Below the pieces are notes generated by a model. It searched no databases. It was given only the letters and a program-made list of their open reading frames with translations, and was not told where the DNA came from. From Gambelia wislizenii (lineage: Eukaryota; Chordata; Lepidosauria; Squamata; Crotaphytidae): a stretch of 64,000 nucleotides of DNA. The DNA is taken from contig JAUMIR010000014.1 in the NCBI GenBank assembly GCA_030847615.1, forward strand, positions 14,112,501 through 14,176,500. The letters run 5' to 3'. The translations under genes were made by a program, and so were the position numbers. Shown here piece by piece: positions 33,420 through 42,956 of this stretch (position 1 is the first letter of the stretch; each line of letters starts with the position of its first letter).

Positions 33420-35944
33420 TGCCTTAGCCTCCTGACGCTTGACTTGGCTGTGTGTGAGGACTGCCAATCCTAGATGGGAGGGGGAAAAGACTGTGTCTAT
33501 CACCTCCCTACTCTGACTATTGTGTTGAGGGAGCCTGGACAAAGCATCAGCTAAGAAATTCCTTTTTCTTGGGAGAAACTTCAGGGTGAAATTGAACCGG
33601 TAAAAGAAACTGGGCCACCGAATTTGTTAGTGTTCAAATGCCTTGGGGTTCTCAAAGCCTCCAAGTTTTTATGATCCATCTAAACCTCAAAAGGTTGGGA
33701 AGATCCTTCCAGCAGGTGGCGCCAAGACTCTAAGGCCAATTTGTTCATCCCTGCCTCCTTCTCCCTCACTGGCCAATTTCTCTCAGTCTCATTGAATTTC
33801 ATTGACAGATATGCACAAGGTCTGAGCTCCCCCCTTCATCTCGTTGTAATAACACCCCTCCCATTGCCACATCTGACGTGTCTACTTGAACCACAAAAGG
33901 TTTGGCAGGGGCGGGATGTTTCAGGATGGGTTCAGAGATGAAAAGCTTCTTCAGCTTGTCAAAGGCCCTTTGGCATTGGTCAGTCCATACAATCTTTTGG
34001 GGAGGTTTTTCTGCCTTCCCCTTCCCAGTTTGTTTCTTTTCTCCCACCCCCTTGGTTTTCAACAGGTCAGTCAAAGGTAAGGCTACCGCAGCTAAGTCAG
34101 GGATGAAGGACCGGTAAAAGTTAGCAAACCCTAGGAAGCTCTGCAGTTGCTTCCTGGTTCTGGGGGCCTCCCATGCAAGAACCCCCTTTACATTCTCTGG
34201 GTCCATTTCCATCCCCTTGTTTGAGATGCAGTACCCCAAGTAATCTACCCGGATCTGATGAAATTTGCATTTTGACATTTTCATAGAATCATAGAATTGC
34301 AGAGTTGGAAGAGACCACGAGGGCCATCCAGTCCAACCCCCCTGCCACACAGGAAATCTTGATCAAAGCATCCCCGACAGATGGCCATCCAGCCTCTGTT
34401 TAAAGACCTCCAAGGAAGGAGACCCCACCACACTCCGAGGGAGTGTGTTCCACTGCCGAACAGCTCTTACAGTCAAAAAGTTCCTCCTCATGTTGAGGTG
34501 GAATCTCTGTTCCTGGAGCTTGCACCCATTGCTCTGTGTTCCAGTCTCTGGAGCAGCAGAAAACAAGCTTGCTCCATCCTCAGCGTGACATCCCTTCAAA
34601 TACTTAAACAGGGCTATCATATTGCCTCTTAACCATCTTTTTTCCAGGCTAAACATACCCAGCTCCCTATCTCTCCTCATAAGGCATCGTTTCCAGACCT
34701 TTCACCATTTTAGTTGCCCTTCTCTGGACACGCTCCAATTTGTCAATATCCTTTCTGAATTGTGGTGCCCAGAACTGGACACAGTATTCTAAGTGAGGTC
34801 TGACCAAGGCAGAATAGAGTGGCACTATTACTTCCCTTGATCTAGACACTATACTTCTATTTTAGCATACAAATGATTTCCCCCCAACCTAATAAGCACC
34901 TTTTTCACCAATTCTACATGGGATGTATAGTCTTCAGAGTAAATAAGCACATCATCCAAATATACCAGCACTCCTTTGTACATGAACTCTCTCAGTACAT
35001 CATTAATTACGTTCTGGAATATCCCAGGGGCTCCACGTAGCCCAAAGGGCATTACATAGAATTCAAAAGCTCCTAGCTGGAAATTAAAAGCAGTTTCCCA
35101 TTCATCCCCTTCTTTAATCCACATTCTGTAATAGGCCTCCTGCAAGCCCAGTTTGGTAAATATCTTCCCCTTGGCTAAATGAGCCAGTATGTCTTTCATT
35201 AAGGGGAGGAGGTACTGATTTGTCATGCTGATAGCATTTAAGGATCTATATTCTATGCAGAGACGAAGTCCCCCATCGACCTTGTGTCTGAACAACACAG
35301 GGGCCCCTAAGGGGAAGGTCGTAGGTCTGATGAACCCCTGGGCCAAGTTTTTGTCTATGAACTCCTGGAGGGTGTCTATCTTTGCCAGCATCATGGAGTA
35401 AATCCTGGATTTGGGCAGTTTGGTCTTGGAAACTATCTCAATAGCACAGTCAAAGGGTCTGTGGGCGGTAGAATGTCACATTCCTTCTCCTCAAACACAT
35501 ACTGCCACTGTTTATATTCCACCGGTAACCCTTTCAGCTCCCCTTGCACCAGAGTGGTTCTGCAGTTCCGTGGCTTGGCCTCTAGAGGGATCCTCCCCAG
35601 GGAGGCCCCACCCACTCTGCTCTCCCGCACACACAAGGATCTGCAAAAGTCACTGTCTCTTTTACCCTGTCTATAGTGGGGTTGTGGAATTTTAGCCAGT
35701 TTAAGCCCACTACTGCAGCAGGAACTAAACCTGGGCCTATCACAAATTGAAGCTCCTCCTGATGATTCCCCATCCTCATCTGTACTGGGCCAGTCATTCG
35801 CCTTGCGGGGCTCCCCTTCATCATCCCTCCGTCCATCTGAGACAGCCACACTGGCTTGTCCAGCTTGATGATGCTAACTGCAAGTTCATTTTCCAAGGAG
35901 GGGTGAATTAGCACTTGTGTACACCCACAATCTACCATTAACAT
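33420..35944 (-). pseudogene. Gypsy pol N-part: protease, RT, RNase H (broken by CR1)
   Basis: Protease: MLMVDCGCTQVLIHPSL at 35944 (D-C-G where D-S/T-G is usual) and AVVGLNWLKFHNPTID. RT at 35394-34860: GLRLCIEYRSLNAIS, FTKLGLQEAYYRMWIKEGDEW, MPFGLRGAPGIFQ and VYLDDVLIYS. The CR1 enters after HLYAK; the RT thumb resumes at 34281 with KMSKCKFHQIRVDYLGY. LQSFLGFANFYRSFIPD and VVQVDTSDVAMGGVLLQ (RNase H start) follow. Below 33800 the RNase H is degenerate. GIEYRSLN-type and FTKLDL boxes are altered (LGL for LDL removes a catalytic Asp). Inactive. Confidence 0.85.
34282..34859 (-). mobile_element. CR1 LINE nested in Gypsy RT
   Basis: The octamer end CATAGAATCATAGAATTGC at 34282 is followed, on the minus strand, by the frame [24 protein letters not shown] through [19 protein letters not shown]. 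The Gypsy RT sequence joins across it at AAAA (HLYAK / KMSKC), so the site is exact to a few bases. Confidence 0.95.
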
Positions 35945-36255
35945 TACTTTTCAGGTGACCCCATTGTCTGCAACCCTTATTTTGGCTTTTAGGGAAAAAG
36001 GGCCTTTCACCCCACTCACCACAGCACTTGGGCACCCTTCGGGATTAGCCCGCCCTTGGGAGCTTAGTAGGGCGGGCTGGAGCCGTTTCCCACCGGCTCC
36101 GCATCAGATGAGGAGGACCTGCTGTCATCCGGTTCCTCTGAGGATTCTCCCGCCGCATGGCCTGACACCAAGGCTTTGGGGTTGGGCTTGAATGGCGTCT
36201 TGGGTGCAGTCGACTTTCCCTCTGCCTTCTTTTGCCTCTCCTCTGCCAGCAGGTC

Positions 36256-37437
36256 TCAAGGGCTTTTCTCTTGGCATTCAGCTATGCGGTGTCCACTCTT
36301 CCTGCAGTGCCGGTACAATCCTTCTCTCATTCTTCGCTCCCTCTCTGACTCCCCCGCTGTGGCCCCAGCTGGTCGGGCCAGCTTAACTTTCTTCCAGGTG
36401 GACCCAGTGGGCTTCCCCCCAAACCCCTGGTATTGCTGGGCCAGTTTGCTCTGCCTCAGAGTCTCTACCTCCCCAGCCAGCCACACCCACCCCAAAATGG
36501 CTTCAGGGTTCCCCTAGAACAATGCCCACTCGAGGATGTCTGTGTTAAGTCCATCTTGAAAATACTGCACCTTAGTAGCTTCAGTCCAGTCGGGAACCTG
36601 GCTGGCCAGGCAGCAGAATTCAGAGGCATATACGGCCACGGACCTCAAACCTTGCCTCAGTTTCTGGAGTTCTGTGTGGGCCCGTCTCACCCTCAGGGAG
36701 TCTTCAAATTGAGCATGTAAGGCCATCATGAAGTCATGTAAACTCCCTAACTCTGGAGCCCCCATGTCATAGAGCTCCACCCGCCACTGCGCTGCCTCTC
36801 CCTGCAGCTGGTTGGAGATATACTGCACCTTTTCACCCTCCGTCTGGAACTCCTCTTCCCACTGGGACATGAACCCCATCACCTGGGTTAGGAAGTATGA
36901 CAACTTTGCGGTGTCTCCATCAAAGGTGGCCTTCAGATCCTGATGCAACTGTGGGTCCTGGGGAAGTTGGCCTCCTCCCAGGGTGGCTGGTTGATGAGGC
37001 AGTCTCTGCTAGATCTCTAGGAGGCTTGTCTGCATGACCTCCATTTGCTGCTTTAGCTGCTGTACCTCATCTTTCAGTTCTGTGCGCGGAGGTCGCACCC
37101 CAGGTTCTCGGTACCCCTCAGTTAGGGGCTTGTCCCACCAGTGGGACCTGCGCTCCTCCCAGCCTCACTCTTCTGGCCAGAGCCAACTGGCTCCCATGGC
37201 CGTTCCAGTTCCATGTGCTGGAGTCTCAGAGAAGGGTAGGCTGCCCCTCCCCAGGGCTTGCCTGGCTCCCAGCCCCATAAGGTCGAGAGGAAGGGGTGGC
37301 CTTCCAGCCCTCTGCCGGGCTCGGCTCCGCTCTTCCTCTGGCATGCCTGTAACATTCCCCGGCTCGCTGGCTCCCTGGCCACGGCCTGTGGCCAGGTCTT
37401 TCTCCGTCTGGGTTCCAATCTCCACTTCATCAGACAT
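36256..37437 (-). pseudogene. Gypsy gag (capsid and zinc knuckle), frameshifted
   Basis: The minus strand starts at MSDEVEIGTQTEKDLATGRG (37437). The capsid-like part is at 36948-36514, with KLSYFLTQVMGFMSQWEEEF, GEAAQWRVELYD, FEDSLRVRRAHTELQKLRQG and TEATKVQYFQDGL. The nucleocapsid at 36495-36256 has a CCHC knuckle, CRHCRKSGHRIAECQ. The three parts lie in different frames. Gag packages the element RNA. The capsid wording resembles Sushi-type gags, to which mammalian RTL/MART genes are related. Confidence 0.82.
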
Positions 37438-37487
37438 TGCAGGTAGAACTCCAAAATTAAGTGTGATTTGTGAGTTTCAGCTTACTG

Positions 37488-37851
37488 TGATGTACCAAGA
37501 ACACACACTCACATTCACTCAATAAGAAATATTTATTAAGCAAGGATGCGTGCATCAGGAACATAGGCAAAGACAAAACTAAATACAGGCTAGCACAATA
37601 ACCAGATAAACTCTTACAGCATGAGAATGGCATGTGAAGAGAGGATAGCAAACACCCCAGCCAGCACCTGGAGCTGTGACCTTGAGCTGTTCTGGAAAGC
37701 AGTGTTCCCAGGTCCAACAAGGCGGGCTGGCACCCACCCAAAGGCAGAGCGGCCCAGACAAGGGTAACAGGCCAAAGCCTGTTACCAACCTAATGTTAGG
37801 ATCTTCCATGAAGTCTACTCTAAAACCCAGAATTCATGGACGAGACTGAAA
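37488..37851 (-). repeat. Gypsy 5' LTR
   Basis: It matches the 31458 LTR along its length, starting TGATGTACCAAGAACACACA on the plus strand. The outer end is eroded (CATGGACGAGACTGAAA against CATGGATCAGCCTGACA). Confidence 0.85.
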
Positions 37852-39089
37852 CCAATTATTCAAGCAGACCCTGTAGAGAAAGACAAATATTACACAGACC
37901 TACACCAACTCATACAAAAAGTCCCTGTAGAAGATAAAATTATTATCCTTGGTGACTTCAATACCAGAGTCAGAAACAACTCCAAAGCCTGGAAAGGTGT
38001 CTTAGCCAAGCATGGTGTTGGAAGTTGCAATGATAACAGATGCCTCTTGCTAGAGTTCTGTGCAGAACAATAGCTGCTATTACAAACACTATCTTTCAGC
38101 AGAAAGATACCATGAAGACAACCTGGGTGCATCCCCGATCCAAACATTGACACCTCATTGATTATGTTCTAGTCCGCCAGAGAAACATTCACGATGTCCG
38201 TCATACTCGAGTGATGCCCAGTGCAGAATGCCAAACAGATCATCACCTCATCAGATGTAAACTAAATCTGCATCTTAAGTTCAAGCCTAAGAGGGGTGGC
38301 ATCTTAAAGAGGAGACTCCAAGTCAATAATCTTCAACAAGCTAACATGAGAGAAAACTTCCAGGCAAACCTGCAAACAAAACTTGAACACCACCCTACAG
38401 ATCCTTCTCCTACAGTGCTTTGGCAACATATCAAAACCAGTATCCTCCAGTCTGCGGAAGAATCCCTCGGGTTCTCCCACAAGAAAAATCAAGACTGGTT
38501 TGATGAAAACAACCAAGAGATCCAGGAGCTGTTGGCAAGGAAGAGAGCTGCTCACCAGGCATACCTCGCCCAGCCAACCTGCCATGTAAGAAAAGCAGCT
38601 TTCCGCCTCACATGTAGCAAACTACAACAAAAACTCCGAGACATGCAGAACAAGTGGTGGATCAATATAGCAGAAAAGACACAACGCTGTGCAGATCTGG
38701 GTGATCATAGAGGATTTTATGAAGCTCTTAAAGCAGTGTTTGGACCTACTTATCAGGTCCAAAGCTCCTTATACAGTACAGATGGTCAAACATTAATTAC
38801 TGATAAAGCCTCCATCCTGAATCGATGGGCTGAACATTTTCAAAGTCTCTTTAGCGCCAACCGAGTAGTCCAAGCCTCAGCTATCCAATATATGATACAA
38901 AAAACAATGAAAAATGAATTGGACATAGCTCCCACCTTGGAAGAGACCCTTAAGGCCATACAGCAGATGAAAAACGGCAAGGCAGCTGGGATTGATGGAA
39001 TCCCACCTGAAGTTTGGAAACACGGAGGTCATGCACTCCACGAAAAATTCCACGAATTCCTTGTGAATTCCTTGTGACTAAAAAGGCCA

Positions 39090-39800
39090 ATCCGAGATAA
39101 ACAAGTCTGGTTGCAGAAAGCACAGCAGAAGGTCTCCTTGGGTGATGTTTTTGGGTTGTGATTCTTTCTGCATTGTTGTTTCTCTTCAAGACTTGTTCGG
39201 TGTAAGTTCTCAAATAAGGCTGCAGCATTGTGGATAGTGTGTCTCCATGCCTCCCGATGTGAGGCCAGGGTGGACCATTGTTGGTGATCAATTTGGCCAA
39301 GCCTGAGATGTTGTTTTAGGGAGTCCTTGTATTGCTTTTTTGAAGTGCCCCTCTTACGCTGACCCGTGGCGAGTTCACTGTAGAGTACTATTTTTGGGAG
39401 GCGATGGTACTCCATCCTAGAAATGTGCCCTGCCCAGCGCAGCTGTGTTCTAAATATCATGGCCTCAATGCTGATGATCCCTGCTTGCTCAAGGACAGCA
39501 ACATTCGTCACATAGTCAGTCCAGTGTACAGCACTGATTAAAGCGTTTGAGGAGTCGTAAGTGGTGGCTATAGGTGACCCATGTTTCAGACCCATAAAGG
39601 AGAATAGACAGTACAATGGCTCTATACACACTGATTTTTGTGCTTCGCCTCAAGTGTTTATTGCTCCAGACTCTTTTGTGAAGTCTTCCAAATGCGCTAT
39701 ATGCCTTTGCTAATCTGTGATCTTTGTCAGTCTTGGCATCTGATGCTTCCCAGGTAGGTGAACTGCTGAACGGACTTGAGCACTGATTTGCCGACGGCAA
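39090..39800 (-). pseudogene. Element E C-terminal region with C2H2 zinc finger, frameshifted
   Basis: From 39800: LAKAYSAFGRLHKRVWSNKHL and SVYRAIVLSILLYGSETWV. Then (39540-39090) LEQAGIISIEAMIFRTQLRWAGHISRMEYHRLPKIVLYSELATGQ, RYKDSLKQHL-like text and ETFCCAFCNQTCLSRIGLFSH. The finger is C-x2-C-x(12)-H with the second His lost where the copy meets the inverted one; the intact version is in the fragment at 26636-26700. Same protein as the 619-codon frame but in shifted frames. Confidence 0.8.
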
Positions 39801-41586
39801 TGTGGGGATGGTGGTGTTCGTCCTGTGGTGCAGGCTGGTAAAGAACTTCTGTTTTCTTCAGGTTGACTTCTAGCCCAAACAGCTCTGCAGCTGTTGCAAA
39901 GCAGGATGTTAGGCGCTGCAGAGCTGCTTCTGTGTGGGCAACAAGGGCAGCATCATCGGCGAAGAGCAGCTCATGGACTAGATAGTTTAGAGTCTTAGTG
40001 TGAGCCCTCAGACGGCTTAAGTTAAACAAGCTACCATCAGTACGGTAGCGTATATAGATGCCATCGTCTTCTTCAAGCTCTGCCATAGCCCTTTGGAGCA
40101 TCGTGCTAAAGAAGATTGTAAATAAAGTTGGTGCAAGAACACAACCTTGCTTCACTCCATTAGTTATTAGAAAGGGCTCTGAAAGAGCATCGCCATATCT
40201 GACTTGACCACGCTGTCCCTCGTGTAGCAAGATAATCATTTTAAGGAATTTGGGGGGACATCCTAGTCTTTCCAGGATCTGCCACAGACCTTTTCTACTT
40301 ACAGTGTCAAAGGCTTTGGTGAGGTCGACAAATGTTACATAGAGACCCTTGTTCTGCTCCCTACATTTTTCTTGCAGTTGCCTAAGGGCAAATACCATGT
40401 CTGTAGTACTCCTATTGGCTCTGAAGCCACATTGGCTTTCAGGGAGAAGTTCTTCTGCAATAGCAGGAACTAACCTGTTCAGGAGTATCCTTGCAAGGAT
40501 TTTTCCAGCAGTAGAGAGCAGTGTTATGCCTCGATAGTTTGAGCAATCGGATTTTTCTCCTTTTTTCTTGTACAGGGTGATGATGACTGCATCTCGGAGG
40601 TCTGATGGCAGTTCCCCTTTTTCCCAGCAATTCACAAGGAATTCATGGAATTTTTCGTGGAGTGCATGACCTCCGTGTTTCCAAACTTCAGGTGGGATTC
40701 CATCAATCCCAGCTGCCTTGCCGTTTTTCATCTGCTGTATGGCCTTAAGGGTCTCTTCCAAGGTGGGAGCTATGTCCAATTCATTTTTCATTGTTTTTTG
40801 TATCATATATTGGATAGCTGAGGCTTGGACTACTCGGTTGGCGCTAAAGAGACTTTGAAAATGTTCAGCCCATCGATTCAGGATGGAGGCTTTATCAGTA
40901 ATTAATGTTTGACCATCTGTACTGTATAAGGAGCTTTGGACCTGATAAGTAGGTCCAAACACTGCTTTAAGAGCTTCATAAAATCCTCTATGATCACCCA
41001 GATCTGCACAGCGTTGTGTCTTTTCTGCTATATTGATCCACCACTTGTTCTGCATGTCTCGGAGTTTTTGTTGTAGTTTGCTACATGTGAGGCGGAAAGC
41101 TGCTTTTCTTACATGGCAGGTTGGCTGGGCGAGGTATGCCTGGTGAGCAGCTCTCTTCCTTGCCAACAGCTCCTGGATCTCTTGGTTGTTTTCATCAAAC
41201 CAGTCTTGATTTTTCTTGTGGGAGAAGCCAAGGGATTCTTCCGCAGACTGGAGGATACTGTTTTTGATATGTTGCCAAAGCACTGTAGGAGAAGGATCTG
41301 TAGGATGGTCTTCAAGTTTCGTTTGTAGATTTGCCTGGAAGTTGTCTCTCATGGTAGCTTGTTGAAGATTGTTGACTTGGAGTCTCTTCTTTAAGATGCC
41401 ACCCCTCTTAGGTTTGAACTTAAGATGAAGATTTAGTTTATATCTGACAAGACGATGATCTGTTTGGCATTCTGCACTGGGCATCACTCGTGTATGACGG
41501 ACATCACGAATGTCTCTCTGACGGACTAGAACATAATCAATGAGGTGCCAATGTTTGGATCGGGGATGCATCCAGGTTTTCTTCAA
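39727..41586 (-). CDS. Element E endonuclease C-terminus and reverse transcriptase, 619 open codons
   Basis: An uninterrupted frame. Residues ~1-60 finish the endonuclease (HPRSKHWHLIDYVLV, then SAECQTDHRLVRYKL with the terminal D-H pair). Residues ~60-270 are a linker with QDWFDENNQEIQELLARKRA. The RT follows: MKNGKAAGIDGIPPEVWK (~285), CSNYRGITLLSTAGKILA (~345), YVTFVDLTKAFDTVSR (~415), NGVKQGCVLAPTLF (~470), LLFADDAALVAHTEAAL (~540) and FTYLGS (~610). All catalytic Asp residues are kept. Protein function would be target-primed reverse transcription. Clade unsettled: endonuclease and RT look RTE- or Ingi/Vingi-like, and I cannot choose. The frame is retrotransposon, not host, and is cut from its 5' part by a frameshift. 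Confidence 0.85.
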   Translation of the reverse strand: MKKTWMHPRSKHWHLIDYVLVRQRDIRDVRHTRVMPSAECQTDHRLVRYKLNLHLKFKPKRGGILKKRLQVNNLQQATMRDNFQANLQTKLEDHPTDPSPTVLWQHIKNSILQSAEESLGFSHKKNQDWFDENNQEIQELLARKRAAHQAYLAQPTCHVRKAAFRLTCSKLQQKLRDMQNKWWINIAEKTQRCADLGDHRGFYEALKAVFGPTYQVQSSLYSTDGQTLITDKASILNRWAEHFQSLFSANRVVQASAIQYMIQKTMKNELDIAPTLEETLKAIQQMKNGKAAGIDGIPPEVWKHGGHALHEKFHEFLVNCWEKGELPSDLRDAVIITLYKKKGEKSDCSNYRGITLLSTAGKILARILLNRLVPAIAEELLPESQCGFRANRSTTDMVFALRQLQEKCREQNKGLYVTFVDLTKAFDTVSRKGLWQILERLGCPPKFLKMIILLHEGQRGQVRYGDALSEPFLITNGVKQGCVLAPTLFTIFFSTMLQRAMAELEEDDGIYIRYRTDGSLFNLSRLRAHTKTLNYLVHELLFADDAALVAHTEAALQRLTSCFATAAELFGLEVNLKKTEVLYQPAPQDEHHHPHIAVGKSVLKSVQQFTYLGSIRCQD

Positions 41587-41639
41587 GCTATCTTTCTGCT
41601 GAAAGATTGTGTTTGTAATAGTCAGCTGTTGTTCTGCAC

Positions 41640-42215
41640 AGAACTCTAGCAGGAGGCGTCCGTTATCATTGCAATTTCCAACACCATGCTTGCCTAAGAC
41701 ACCTTTCCAGGCTTCGGAGTTCTTTCCTACTCTGGCATTGAAGTCACCAAGGATAATAATTTTATCTTCTACAGGGACTTTTTGTATGAGTTGGCGTAGG
41801 TCTGTGTAGAATTTGTCTTTTCTAAAGGGTCGACTTGCATAGTTGGGGCATATATACTAAAGAGAACAACATGTGGGAGGCGTAAGGAAATAATGCGATC
41901 AGAGTGTCCTGTTGGCAAGGTTTCAAGTTTGGAGGCAATGGAGTTTTTAATCATAAAGCCTACTCCTGACAGATGTTTTTTGGTTTTGGGTTTGCCAGAC
42001 CAGTAAAGTGTGTAGCCGGCGCCATGTTCTTTAAGGCTGCCTTCCTCATGGAAGCGAACTTCACTAAGAGCAGCGATGTCAATATTAAGCCGTGATAGTT
42101 CAAGGGCTATTAGGGCAGAATGACGCTCAGGCCGTCCACTATCTTCAGAGTCTTGCATGGTTCTGATGTTCCAGCATGCAAGTGTCAGTTTATTTACACC
42201 TTTGGAGGCCAGTGT
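41640..42215 (-). pseudogene. Element E endonuclease N-terminal part, frameshifted
   Basis: The frame at 42158-41769 reads ALELSRLNIDIAALSEVRFH, GAGYTLYWSGKP, HLSGVGFMIKNSIASKL and HVVLFSIYAPT. The preceding sequence (about 42190) gives KLTLACWNIRTM. After a shift near 41830 come KIIILGDFNARVGKNSEAW (about 41762) and FCAEQQLTITNTIF (about 41640). Together these are the start of an APE-like endonuclease (N-terminal Asn, LSEVRFHE with the Glu, GDFNAR with Asp/Asn). At least one frameshift separates it from the 619-codon frame. Confidence 0.8.
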
Positions 42216-42956
42216 GTGCCTTTGTTTCTTTGCCTTGGTTTGACCGCATCAGAAGATTCCCGTTGGCCGCGGCTAGCCAACCAGGTAGTTGGGGATGAGC
42301 TTTCTTTAGGCCACCTTTTCTAGGCCCCTCTCCATATGGAGCAAGCAGTGCTCTCCTTAAAAAAGGCTGCTTGGTCGTTTAGGATGCTGCCGAACAAGAC
42401 TGTCATCTCCCGGGTCAGCCTCGAGCGACCAATGTCCTGAACCGCCTGCATGCAGGGTTGGGGCTGCGGCTTCCAGTGCATCTTTACACCTGCCGGTTTC
42501 GTCCCTCGCCAGTCGCTACAGGGCTTTTTTGGAAATGGATTTGTCCTTCGAGCCTGTGCAATGGATTTTTCTGGTGGAGCACAGCGTGCACAGAACTGGC
42601 CTCACCCTTTAAACCAGAGATTCATCTGCCATGGCCTTGCAAGCATGGATGTGGCAGTGAGGTCCTCGGGCCATAGGTTTGATTAGAGTTTCCTTCTCTT
42701 AGATGGTTGACCTCACAGGGTTGGACGAGCACCATCTGCCCGGGTTTGGGATTGGAGTTTTCCTTCTCCTAGGATGGTTGCCATAAGGCTAGAGAGCCCA
42801 TCCTGCCCTTTGACGCTCTTTGTCAGACCCTTCGGTTTTGACCTGTCTGGCATGGGAGACCCTACCAGTGGCTGTTATGCCACCGCCAGCATAGCTCAAA
42901 ACATCATTAGGGTACGCAAGCCTCTCTCCCACGACAAGGGGGCGTCAATGGAGAGG

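Larger units (their letters stand above)
31458..37851 (-). mobile_element. Ty3/Gypsy LTR retrotransposon with chromodomain
   Basis: It has two LTRs (31458-31819 and 37488-37851) and, on the minus strand, gag - protease - RT - RNase H - integrase - chromodomain order, a chromovirus layout. LTRs differ at very roughly one base in ten by eye, so the insertion is old. The gene set has frameshifts and a CR1 insertion (34282-34859), and the element is inactive. It is inserted in element E between GCTCCAAC and CAATTATTCAAGCAGACC; a clean target duplication is not evident. Full-length chromodomain Gypsy elements are known from lizards. Confidence 0.92.
30352..39069 (+). mobile_element. Element E LINE, plus-strand 5' portion (interrupted by Gypsy)
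   Basis: E starts CCTCTCCATTGATGCCCC at 30353, the mirror of the end at 42957. It runs to 31457 and resumes at about 37852, ending at about 39069 inside the RT N-terminal region. Endonuclease phrases include LACWNIRTMRDSADSGRPER (about 31120) and SGVGFMIKNS (31330). The 38211-39077 frame gives SAECQTDHHLIRCKLNLHLK, QDWFDENNQEIQELLARKR and MKNGKAAGIDGIPPEVWKH, almost identical to the minus-strand copy. Total E sequence here is about 2.3 kb. Stops and the Gypsy insertion disable it. Confidence 0.85.

Noticed and set aside
31458..37851. An infectious endogenous retrovirus
   Set aside because: No envelope frame, a chromodomain at the integrase end and Ty3/Gypsy domain order; it is an LTR retrotransposon and is broken.
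39727..41586. 619-codon frame as a cellular gene
   Set aside because: It is the endonuclease/RT of element E, duplicated in inverted form at 38211-39069.
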